Shown piece by piece: positions 1 through 7,487 of a stretch of DNA of 17,655 nt (its first letter is position 1; each line of letters begins with the position of its first letter). A program made the translations under genes and the position numbers. Below the pieces are notes generated by a model, which was given only the letters and a program-made list of their open reading frames with translations, was not told where the DNA came from and made no database searches. This DNA is from an uncultured Lachnospiraceae bacterium (lineage in GTDB: Bacteria > Bacillota > Clostridia > Lachnospirales > Lachnospiraceae), in contig CADBTO010000046.1 in the NCBI GenBank assembly GCA_902797565.1, positions 1 to 17,655 on the forward strand, written 5' to 3'.

Positions 1-1344
1 AGGAAGCGGCAGCGGGCATGGACCATCGGGCTGGCGGTTTCTTTTGCGTTGGCGATTGCGGTTTCGATCGGGCTGTACCTGACGATTGGCAGGCCTTCGA
101 ACATCATCTTCGATTCCACGCTTGCAGAGGATTCCATTGAAATCTGGGTGGAGAACGAGGCGCAGAAGGAGCAGCTGATGGAACTTGCCGAAGATGGTTT
201 TGTGGAAGCAGACAAGGCCACGGCACAGGAGAACAGCGAGTCTGTCCGGAAGATGCAGGAGGACAATGAGAAGATCATGGTTTCCGTCCAGGTCAAGAAA
301 GATATGGAGAAGGCGCTGCGGGACGCGGAAGTATTGCCGAATATGTTCCTGTGCGACCATGTGGAGGATCTTTCTGATTACAATCCGGTTTCTCTGGAAG
401 ACAATGTCTATGCGGCGCTCGATCCCAAAGAATATCTGTATCTTTCTGAATACAAGACGTATTTCCCGAATATGGATGAAATGCCGACGGCGGTGGATAC
501 GCTGCTTTTGTATGCGCTGACCTTCCTGCCGAACAAGGACAACCTGCTTCAGGACAGCCGCTGGGCGAATACGGAGCGGGGGGAGTCCGTGGAGGAACAG
601 GTTATTGCGCTGGAAGAGATTTTTTCAGATGATACGGACGAGTATCGGAAGAAGCGGAGCGGAAAGCAGATTTTGAGTTCCAATCTTGCGAATATGCAGG
701 CACCGGAAAATGTCCTGGCGCTTTCGCTGAAGGATGGACAGTGGCTTTCCGTGGCGCAGGGCGAGGAGGATCTGGAAGACGGGATGGCGGAGGATCTTTC
801 TGCGGTGCAGTCTTTCGGAAAGATTGCGGAAGAGAAGAAATACAAAGTCAACAGGGATGCGAAAGAGACCCTGCTCCAGGGCGGGAATATTGTCTCGCGT
901 GCCAGTGCCCGGACGGAGTTTGATAATGCAGTAAAAGAGATCGAGGAGACGGACAAGGGGCTGAACCCGCTGCGGGATTACCAGGTCTATGTTGTGACCA
1001 GCCAGGAGAAAATGCTCGTGGAGCTGGTGGAGCGTTATGCGATCACGGGATCTTCAACAAAGAACCAGCAGATTGCCTGCATGCGTTTTTTGTGGGCGAT
1101 GATGACGAAGAATGGCCAGGACAAGAAGCTGGCGAAAACCCAGACCGCGTTTCCGATCCGCTGGGAGTCCTTCGAGGAATTTGATACTTATAATCCCTAT
1201 ATGGGCGGCTTTGAGCAGCTTGTGCGGGACTGCTACCCCTGCGAGGTTCTTGGCAGGGAGAGCGCGAGCGTGGCAAGGTTTGCCAAAGGGCTGGGGAAAA
1301 AGTCCGGGATCAGCGAGATTGAAACATACTGCGATCATTCATGA
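1..1344 (+). CDS. Membrane-anchored protein with solute-binding-like ectodomain (5' truncated)
   Basis: The reading frame is already open at base 1, so the true start lies upstream and the gene is partial. The visible part begins with basic residues (RKRQR), then a hydrophobic segment at about codons 7-29 (positions 19-87), then about 418 residues predicted outside. The ectodomain loosely resembles an extracellular solute-binding protein: an early strand reading SIEIWVENEAQKEQL, then LPNMFLCDHVEDL, an Ala-Leu-Asp segment, then MPTAVDTLLLYAL, in the order such proteins usually show. It is acidic and has only a few Cys. The basic-then-membrane junction looks like the juxtamembrane part of the two kinase proteins downstream, so a cytoplasmic domain may lie upstream of the window. 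The stop is 12 bases before the next gene, implying co-transcription. The solute-binding resemblance is tentative; the membrane topology is more secure. Confidence 0.7.
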   Translation, partial: RKRQRAWTIGLAVSFALAIAVSIGLYLTIGRPSNIIFDSTLAEDSIEIWVENEAQKEQLMELAEDGFVEADKATAQENSESVRKMQEDNEKIMVSVQVKKDMEKALRDAEVLPNMFLCDHVEDLSDYNPVSLEDNVYAALDPKEYLYLSEYKTYFPNMDEMPTAVDTLLLYALTFLPNKDNLLQDSRWANTERGESVEEQVIALEEIFSDDTDEYRKKRSGKQILSSNLANMQAPENVLALSLKDGQWLSVAQGEEDLEDGMAEDLSAVQSFGKIAEEKKYKVNRDAKETLLQGGNIVSRASARTEFDNAVKEIEETDKGLNPLRDYQVYVVTSQEKMLVELVERYAITGSSTKNQQIACMRFLWAMMTKNGQDKKLAKTQTAFPIRWESFEEFDTYNPYMGGFEQLVRDCYPCEVLGRESASVARFAKGLGKKSGISEIETYCDHS

Positions 1345-1362
1345 CATGAAAGGAAGATGAGT

Positions 1363-2832
1363 ATGAAGAAGCGATGGGTGCGGATCGCTGGCGTGATGCT
1401 GGCGGCGGTAACGGTACTGGCAGGCGTGCCGGGGAGCAGCGTCCTTCCGGGGGTGGTGGAGGCGCAGGCACAGACGGAAAAGGCCAGGTGGCAGTTTGAT
1501 CCGCTTCATTTGAAGAGTCCGGAGGAGCAGAAGCAGACGGAAACAAAGGAGCCGGCAGCAGGAACCGGTGGGCCGCAGGCAGCCGGGACGGGTGCCGGAA
1601 GTGCACAGGGAGCTGGTACAGGAACCGATGGAACACAGGCTGCCGGAGGTGCACAGAATACCGGAACAGGAGCCGATGGAACACAGGCTGCCGGGACGAG
1701 TACCGGGACAGGCACTGGTGATGCACAGGGTACCGGGACAGGCACTGGCGAGAAGCAGGGAACCGGGACAGGCACCGGTGATGCACAGGGTACTGGGGCA
1801 GGAACCGGTGAAAAACAGGAGTCCGGGACAGGCACCGGGGAGAAGCAGGAATCTGGGCAGGATGCCAAAGAAGCACTAGAATCCGGGGCAGATGCCGGGG
1901 AGAAAGACGCGGCGGACGACGCATCGGAGCAGGAGCTGAGCCTTGTTGTCCAGGATGCGAAGGGGAAGGAACTGAAAAAAATCAAGGATGGCGGGACGTT
2001 GTCGGTTGCGACATCGGACAAGAAATGCTATTTCCAGCTGCTGGCCGATGGGAAAGCCGCTGCAGACCAGAAATGGAAATCGAGCGATCTGGATGTGGCA
2101 TCTTTCAAGAAAGCAGGCAAGGGGACGCTGACGATTGAAGACTGTGGGGATGTGACCGTTTCAGTGGAAGCGGGCGGGGCAAGTTATTCGTTCAAGCTGA
2201 ATATCGTGGAAATTGAAGAGAAGTTTACGCTGGATCTGGGTGCTTCCGCGAATCTTGCAGAAGAGATTGATTGCTTTGAAAAAGCATCCTATGCGGGCAA
2301 GGGCAAAGATACGGCATATTTCAAACTGACCAGCAAAGGGAAGATCACGACGAAAGAGACGCTGAAGCAGCTGGTTTCGCCCCAGAAGATCGAGATTTCG
2401 CTGAAGAACGGGATCAAAAAATACCCGATGGAAGTGGGGCTTTCTGTGGCACCGCCGAAAGTCCAGATCATCTATACGCAGGTGACACTGACGGGAAACG
2501 GAGAAGCAGCGGTCAAATACCAGTTCAAGTTCAATCTGGCAAAATATGCGCCCAAGGAAAAGGGAAAGCGGAATCTGGTTGTCACGCTCAATGGTTCCCA
2601 GAACAAGGAACTGGCGAAGAAGAAGAACCAGTCGCTGAAGACGTATGTGAACAAGGAAAAGGGAACGTCCACAACGTATGTCACGCTCCGGAAGAAGGAA
2701 CTCAAGAACTGGAAGGGGAATCTGGAATTCCAGATTGAGGCCCAGTATGGAAAGAACCGTTCGCGGACAGGGAAGATCACGATCAGCAAAAAGAGCACGG
2801 CGGGTTCCAAGACTTTAGTAGAGACGACCTAG
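1363..2832 (+). CDS. Secreted repeat-rich protein with Ig-like domain
   Basis: This is a 489-residue protein from ATG 1363. An in-frame ATG at 1357 is possible, but the ribosome site AGGAAG (1351-1356) abuts it and sits 6 bases from 1363. The N-terminus is a Sec signal peptide: basic MKKRWVR, a hydrophobic core, and a likely cut near VEA-QAQ. There is no LPXTG motif or second membrane segment, so release or non-covalent wall retention is likely. Residues of about 65-176 are a low-complexity linker of Gly-Thr-Gly with Gln, Glu and Lys, repeated at DNA level. Residues of about 192-283 look like a bacterial Ig-like (BIG-type) fold, ending in a VTVSVEAGG strand. The last 125 or so residues are Lys-rich and beta-strand-like, with no family recognised. 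It lies in the surface-signalling operon, 40 bases before the first kinase-like gene. A structural or ligand-binding wall role is inferred. Confidence 0.75.
   Translation: MKKRWVRIAGVMLAAVTVLAGVPGSSVLPGVVEAQAQTEKARWQFDPLHLKSPEEQKQTETKEPAAGTGGPQAAGTGAGSAQGAGTGTDGTQAAGGAQNTGTGADGTQAAGTSTGTGTGDAQGTGTGTGEKQGTGTGTGDAQGTGAGTGEKQESGTGTGEKQESGQDAKEALESGADAGEKDAADDASEQELSLVVQDAKGKELKKIKDGGTLSVATSDKKCYFQLLADGKAAADQKWKSSDLDVASFKKAGKGTLTIEDCGDVTVSVEAGGASYSFKLNIVEIEEKFTLDLGASANLAEEIDCFEKASYAGKGKDTAYFKLTSKGKITTKETLKQLVSPQKIEISLKNGIKKYPMEVGLSVAPPKVQIIYTQVTLTGNGEAAVKYQFKFNLAKYAPKEKGKRNLVVTLNGSQNKELAKKKNQSLKTYVNKEKGTSTTYVTLRKKELKNWKGNLEFQIEAQYGKNRSRTGKITISKKSTAGSKTLVETT
1558..1870 (+). repeat. Gly/Thr-coding tandem repeats in the secreted Ig-like protein
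   Basis: Imperfect short tandem units (for example GGGACAGGCACTGGTGATG, with GAGAAGCAGG and GCACAGGG variants) encode TGTGDAQG and TGTGEKQ blocks. Units vary by a few synonymous or conservative bases. Slippage or unequal exchange could readily change their number. At protein level they make a flexible linker between the signal peptide and the Ig-like domain. Confidence 0.8.
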
Positions 2833-2872
2833 AAACTGCCGGGAAAGGAAACCGAGAAAGGATGTTGGCAAT

Positions 2873-5296
2873 ATGAAATTGTGTATGGGCTGTATGAACG
2901 AGATCCAGGACCAGCTGAAGACCTGTCCGTATTGCGGGTTCAATGAGACAGCCCTGCGGCAGGAATCATATTATCTGGATCCGGGTACGGTCGTTGGCGG
3001 GAAATACATTGTCGGGCGCGTGCTCTCCTATGGGGGCACCACGGTCTCCTATATCGGGATGGATGCGGAAGCAGGCCGGAAGGTCATCGTTAAAGAATAC
3101 CTGCCCAGCGACTATTCCAGCCGTTCAGAAGGGGAGCAGGGCATCATCATTTATTCCGGGGATGCGCAGGAGCAGTTTGAGAAAGGGCTGATGGCATTTC
3201 TGAATGAGGCAAGCAAGATCCAGCAGCTGACGGCGCAGTCTCCGCTGGAAGGCATTGCCGCAATCTATGACTGCCTGGCAGAAAATGAAACGGGCTATGC
3301 GATCTGCGAGTATGTGGAGGGGCAGTCCCTGCAGGCATTGCTCGATAACGGTCAGGTATTCAAACCGGCAGAAGCGAAGGTACTGGTCCAGAAGATCCTT
3401 GGAGGGCTGCGGGAGCTGCACCGCCAGGGGGTCATTCATGGGGACATTTCTCCGGAAGTGATCCTGCTGGATGATCTGGGCGGGGTGAAGCTGACGGATT
3501 TTGGAACGATGCGGCTTTCGGCTTCGAGCCATTCCAAGAGCCTTGCGTTTATTCTGAAACAGGGTTATGCCGCAGAAGAGATGTACCGGAGCAAGGGTGT
3601 CCGGGGGACATGGACGGATGTCTATGCGCTGGGGGCTGTCCTGTACCGGATGATCACCGGGAAAGTTCCGCAGGAGTCCGTGGAGCGTGCGCTGCAGGAT
3701 GAGTTGGATCCACCGTCCAAGCTGGGGATCCGGATTCCGGATGGGATGGAAACAGCGCTTCTGAATGCCCTGAACGTGTACCAGGATGAGCGGACGCCTA
3801 CGGCGGATGTATTTTTACAGGAACTGGGCAGCAGCCATGTCCGGCGGATCAAGACCAAGGTGCGCCGGAAAGAAACGGGCAAGTTCCCGGTCTGGGCAAA
3901 GGGCCTTGTGGCGGGGCTTGCAGTGCTTGTGGTGGGCGGTTCGATTGTGCTGGCGGGGCTGGTCCGCCGAGGCAGCGAGGCGTCTTCCATCGAAACGAAC
4001 GCGGTCTATCTTGCCTCTTTGGAAGGGAAGACGCTGGAAGAGGCGCAGGCGATTGTGGACCAGCTGAATGCGGAAAACGAGGGCTGGGACATTACGCTGG
4101 AGCAGACTGAAGAGGACGTTTTCGATCTGGAGCGGAATGACGTGATCGCGTCTCAAAGCGTCCCTGCGACCACGGATCTTTCGGATGAGGAAGTGATGCA
4201 GGAGTATGAAGGCTGGACCGTGGAAGACGGGAAGGTCTGCGGGACGATCGGCTATGGGCTGTACCGGAACGACGTGATCCGTTATGGCGAGCTGACGGGT
4301 TTCGGGAACTATACGAATGCCTATGCGCTGGCACAGCGCCTGGGCGTGGATGTGGACGATAAGAAAGCGTTCAAGCCCAAAAAGGACGAGAGCGGCAAAC
4401 GGAATTATTTTGATATTGTGCGCTTCATCCCGGTAAAAGGGAAGCCGATCCGCCTGTCCGAGATTGAGGCGAAAAAGAACGCGGGAAAGAAGCTGAAGGT
4501 CAAGGGGCTTGCCATTGAGTACTATGAATCGCAGTTCTTTTATTGGGAGAGTTTTGAGGACTTTGTGGGAAAGAACCTGTCCGAACTTCCGGCGTATCCC
4601 CTGTACAAGATGGAGAACGAAACCAAACGGAAGAAGACGGGCAAAAACGGGAAGCTCCAGGACAATCCGAATCTTGTGGACCGCAGTTTTTATACGTTCA
4701 GCAGGAATTACAAAAAAGGCGATATCTTCTTCCAGAGCATTGATGAGGGAGAGAAGGTGGATACCAGCGTGCCGATGGACGAGCCGCTGCTCAAGGCGGT
4801 TGGTGAAGTAATCTCCTATGAAGGTATGACAGGAAAAGAATTAAAAGCCTATCTGGCGCAGCGGGGGATCCGGAACGTGGTCTTTGATCCAAGCGGCGGC
4901 GGCGTTGGGCAGCCGGTTTCCAGCGTGGTTTCAGACAATGAATGCTTCCAGAAACGGGATGGGACGACGATTACGATCCGGACGAAGAAACCGGAAGTGC
5001 CGAAGGCGGATACCAGCCAGGGCGGCGGCGGAACTCCGGCAGCCGGGACGACCGGCAGCGGCGGCGGCACGGGTGGTGCATCCGGCGGTTCCTCTGGTAG
5101 TGGAACCAGAAGCAGATCCGGTGGTTCATCCGGCGGTGGAACCAGAAGCAGATCCGGAGGCGGCAGCACAGGAGGTACCGGTGGTTCTTCCGGCGGAGGC
5201 GGCAGTACAGGAGGAACCGGTGGTTCTTCCGGCGGCAGCGGCAGCACAGGAGGAACTGGCGGCGGCCAGAATGGCGGAGGCGTGGACGAGCATTAA
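2873..5296 (+). CDS. Zinc-ribbon Ser/Thr kinase-like membrane protein with degenerate catalytic motifs
   Basis: This 807-residue protein starts with a zinc ribbon (Cys4, Cys7, Cys18, Cys21). A Ser/Thr kinase-like domain follows at about 45-320. The ATP lysine (K74, VIVKEYLP), the helix-C glutamate (E112) and DFG (209-211) are present. The Gly loop is altered (LSYGGTTVSY), the catalytic loop reads HGD (189-191) rather than HRD, and the metal-binding Asn position is Val196. A membrane segment lies at about 343-364. Outside there are PASTA-like segments at about 377-440 and 646-709 around a unique stretch of about 200 residues, then a Gly/Ser/Arg repeat tail. The catalytic Asp is kept, so weak activity is possible, but a pseudokinase or regulatory partner of the next gene product fits better. 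It shares the zinc ribbon spacing, K74 and E112 positions with that neighbour, implying paralogy. AAAGGA at 2857-2862 is the ribosome site. The stop is 21 bases before the next ATG. Confidence 0.88.
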   Translation: MKLCMGCMNEIQDQLKTCPYCGFNETALRQESYYLDPGTVVGGKYIVGRVLSYGGTTVSYIGMDAEAGRKVIVKEYLPSDYSSRSEGEQGIIIYSGDAQEQFEKGLMAFLNEASKIQQLTAQSPLEGIAAIYDCLAENETGYAICEYVEGQSLQALLDNGQVFKPAEAKVLVQKILGGLRELHRQGVIHGDISPEVILLDDLGGVKLTDFGTMRLSASSHSKSLAFILKQGYAAEEMYRSKGVRGTWTDVYALGAVLYRMITGKVPQESVERALQDELDPPSKLGIRIPDGMETALLNALNVYQDERTPTADVFLQELGSSHVRRIKTKVRRKETGKFPVWAKGLVAGLAVLVVGGSIVLAGLVRRGSEASSIETNAVYLASLEGKTLEEAQAIVDQLNAENEGWDITLEQTEEDVFDLERNDVIASQSVPATTDLSDEEVMQEYEGWTVEDGKVCGTIGYGLYRNDVIRYGELTGFGNYTNAYALAQRLGVDVDDKKAFKPKKDESGKRNYFDIVRFIPVKGKPIRLSEIEAKKNAGKKLKVKGLAIEYYESQFFYWESFEDFVGKNLSELPAYPLYKMENETKRKKTGKNGKLQDNPNLVDRSFYTFSRNYKKGDIFFQSIDEGEKVDTSVPMDEPLLKAVGEVISYEGMTGKELKAYLAQRGIRNVVFDPSGGGVGQPVSSVVSDNECFQKRDGTTITIRTKKPEVPKADTSQGGGGTPAAGTTGSGGGTGGASGGSSGSGTRSRSGGSSGGGTRSRSGGGSTGGTGGSSGGGGSTGGTGGSSGGSGSTGGTGGGQNGGGVDEH
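5087..5260 (+). repeat. Two families of tandem repeats encoding the Gly/Ser tail
   Basis: Two 36-base units (5087-5122 and 5123-5158) encode GSSG.GTRSRSG blocks. They are followed by two full 39-base units (5159-5197 and 5198-5236) and a partial third (from 5237), encoding GGSTGGTGGSSGG blocks. Adjacent units differ at only a few bases, which suggests recent duplication. The tail is predicted to be extracellular and disordered. Confidence 0.85.
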
Positions 5297-5317
5297 GCGT
5301 GATAGGAGGAAGCGGTG

Positions 5318-7447
5318 ATGAAGCGATGTTATCACTGTATGCAGGAGATCGAAGACACTGCTTCGGTCTGCCCGCATTGTGGAAATAAACTGGACGGGGA
5401 GCGGAAGTCCGAGAAACACCTGAAGCCCGGCAGCATCCTCCAGAGCAAATTCCTGGTGGGCGCGTCTCTGGGTGCCGGGGGCTTTGGAATTACTTATATC
5501 GGATGGGATGAAAAGCTGTACCGGAAGGTTGCGATCAAGGAATTTTTCCCGGAGCAGTATGCCGTCCGCGGCATGGACGGGGTGAGCGTCCGCGCCGCCG
5601 GTGAAAGCTATGAAGACCGTTTTGCGAACGGGCTGGGGCAGTTCATCGAAGAAGCAAGGAGCATTGCGGCGCTGACGAATATCCGGGGGGTTGTGGATGT
5701 CATTTCGTTTTTCGAGGAAAACGGAACCGGTTATATGGTCATGGAATACCTCGAAGGGATGGACGTCCGGCATATCCTGAAGCGTTCCGGCGGGCGGAGG
5801 GAATACGACTGGTGCCGCAGGGTCATCCTGACGCTGCTCTATACCCTGCGGCAGGTGCATGCCCATGGCGTGCTGCACCGGGACATTTCTCCGGATAATG
5901 TCTTTGTGCGGAGCGACGGTGTGATCAAGCTGATCGACTTTGGCGCGGCGAAGCAGCAGACAGCTGCGGAGGTTACGACCGAAGAGATCAAGCTGAAAGC
6001 GGGATATGCGCCGATCGAGCAGTACAGCCGGACGGCGCAGCAGGGGCCGTATACAGACATGTATGCCGTGGCGGCGATGTTTTACCGGATGCTGACGGGG
6101 AAGAAGCCGCCTGCGGCCAACGAGCGGTTCAACACGGAAATGGATCCGCTGGTGCCGCCGTCGCGGCTTGGGGTGGCTTTGCCGGAAGCGGCAGAGGTGG
6201 CGATTATGTACGCCCTGAATGTTCGGCAGGAAAACCGGTTCCAAAGCGCAGAGGAATTTATGGCGGCGCTGGGCGGCACGGATTTCGTGCCGGTGGATGA
6301 GCCGGAGTGGATTTTCCAGGACGTGGAAGAGGAAAAAACAGACCAGGGGCCGCGTGTGGTCCAGTGGTTCCGGAAGCTTCCGGTGGCTGCGAAAGCAGGC
6401 ATGGTTGCGGCATCGATCGCGGTGGTCGGGGCTGCGGCGTTTGGGCTTTCCACATTGGGGAATCCGGAAAAGGTGGTTGTGGCAAATGATTCCGTTCCGG
6501 AAGGGAGCGGGCGGCTGCAGGATTGCTTCCGGATGCCTTACGAGGAGGCCGTGGAGCTTCTGAAGCAGGAAGGCTTTACGAATATCGCGGAGCCGGTCTA
6601 TGATTATTCTTCGGATGAGGAAGGCGTGGTGGTACGGCAGGAGCCGGATACGGGCGTTGTCCCGCTCGATACGGAGATCCGACTGCAGGTCAGCGGCGGG
6701 AACCAGCGTTTCACAATGCCGGATTTTTCACAGGAGGGCCGTTCGAAGGCAGTCCAGTACTTTACGGAGAAGAATTTTTCCGTGGAGATTGCGGAGGACC
6801 CTTACGGGAAGCATAAGAAGACCCGGAAGGGAGAAAATTCCCAGTGGCGGGCGCAGGAAGGCAAGGTCGTTGTCCAGATGGATTTTGATGAGTCCGTGGA
6901 AAAAGACGGGTTTGTCAGCCAGAGCGTGGCGGCAGGGAGCCTGTATGACAGCGGGAAAGTCTGTACGCTGGTGTATTCCCTGGGGAAGAAATCGGATTAT
7001 ATTGTCAAGATGCCGAATCTTTCAGGAAAGACGGAGCAGCAGGTGAAAGAGGAACTGAAGAAGAAGGGGCTGGATGGCGTCCTCAAGGTCACGTTCCAGA
7101 AGAACAGCGCATACAGCGATACCGTTCCCGCAGGGGCGGCGCTCTCCCAAAGCATCGAAGCAGGGAAGAAGCTGAATATCCTGAAAGACGAGGGGAAGAG
7201 CCTGACAGTGCCTTTGAGCCGGGGCAAGAAGCCGGCGCCAGTGGTACAGCAGCAGCCAAGACAGCAGCAGGGGCAGACGCAGCAGGGCCAGACGCAGAGG
7301 CAGCAAACGCAAAGGCAGCAGACGCAGCAGACGCCGAGACAGCAGACACCGAGGCAGCAGACGCCAAGGCAGCAGACACCCAGGCAGCAGACGCAGCAGC
7401 CACGGACAAGGACAGATTTTGGCGGCGGCGGAGGGACAGACTTCTAA
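5318..7447 (+). CDS. Zinc-ribbon Ser/Thr protein kinase with PASTA-like ectodomain
   Basis: This is a 709-residue transmembrane Ser/Thr kinase. AGGAGG at 5304-5309 is 8 bases from ATG 5318; a GTG three bases earlier is less well placed. Four Cys (4, 7, 18, 21) form an N-terminal zinc ribbon. The kinase domain (about 45-320) has every key motif: Gly loop SLGAGGFGITY, K74 in VAIKEFFP, E112, HRD (187-189) with N194, DFG (207-209), and the GYAPIEQY activation segment end. It should phosphorylate Ser/Thr in cytoplasmic proteins using ATP. A membrane helix lies at about 356-380. Three PASTA-like units follow outside at about 398-455, 464-556 and 560-636; PASTA domains in kinases of the PrkC/PknB type bind wall precursors or muropeptides. 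The tail (640-709) is a Gln/Thr/Arg repeat ending in Gly-rich DFGGGGGTDF. The next gene encodes an FHA domain, the usual phosphothreonine reader of such kinases, and is the natural substrate candidate. Confidence 0.93.
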   Translation: MKRCYHCMQEIEDTASVCPHCGNKLDGERKSEKHLKPGSILQSKFLVGASLGAGGFGITYIGWDEKLYRKVAIKEFFPEQYAVRGMDGVSVRAAGESYEDRFANGLGQFIEEARSIAALTNIRGVVDVISFFEENGTGYMVMEYLEGMDVRHILKRSGGRREYDWCRRVILTLLYTLRQVHAHGVLHRDISPDNVFVRSDGVIKLIDFGAAKQQTAAEVTTEEIKLKAGYAPIEQYSRTAQQGPYTDMYAVAAMFYRMLTGKKPPAANERFNTEMDPLVPPSRLGVALPEAAEVAIMYALNVRQENRFQSAEEFMAALGGTDFVPVDEPEWIFQDVEEEKTDQGPRVVQWFRKLPVAAKAGMVAASIAVVGAAAFGLSTLGNPEKVVVANDSVPEGSGRLQDCFRMPYEEAVELLKQEGFTNIAEPVYDYSSDEEGVVVRQEPDTGVVPLDTEIRLQVSGGNQRFTMPDFSQEGRSKAVQYFTEKNFSVEIAEDPYGKHKKTRKGENSQWRAQEGKVVVQMDFDESVEKDGFVSQSVAAGSLYDSGKVCTLVYSLGKKSDYIVKMPNLSGKTEQQVKEELKKKGLDGVLKVTFQKNSAYSDTVPAGAALSQSIEAGKKLNILKDEGKSLTVPLSRGKKPAPVVQQQPRQQQGQTQQGQTQRQQTQRQQTQQTPRQQTPRQQTPRQQTPRQQTQQPRTRTDFGGGGGTDF
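7245..7425 (+). repeat. CAG-rich tandem repeats encoding a Gln/Thr/Arg tail
   Basis: Units of about 15 bases built on CAGCAGACRCCRAGG encode repeated PRQQT, preceded by GQTQQ and RQQT variants. Copies are nearly identical, so the number may vary between strains. The tail is outside the membrane after the last PASTA-like unit and is probably disordered. Confidence 0.8.
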
Positions 7448-7487
7448 TCCGGAGTGTATGAGAAAAATAGGAAGTTAGGTAGCAAGG

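Noticed and set aside
4849..5247. Pro-rich minus-strand frame opposite the Gly/Ser tail
   Set aside because: PPVPP repeats are the simple complement of Gly/Thr codons; there is no ribosome site.
5126..6244. Open frame of 372 codons on the minus strand
   Set aside because: It is opposite the two kinase genes; its Ala/Ser-rich end is only the complement of the Gly/Ser repeat, and no domain is visible.
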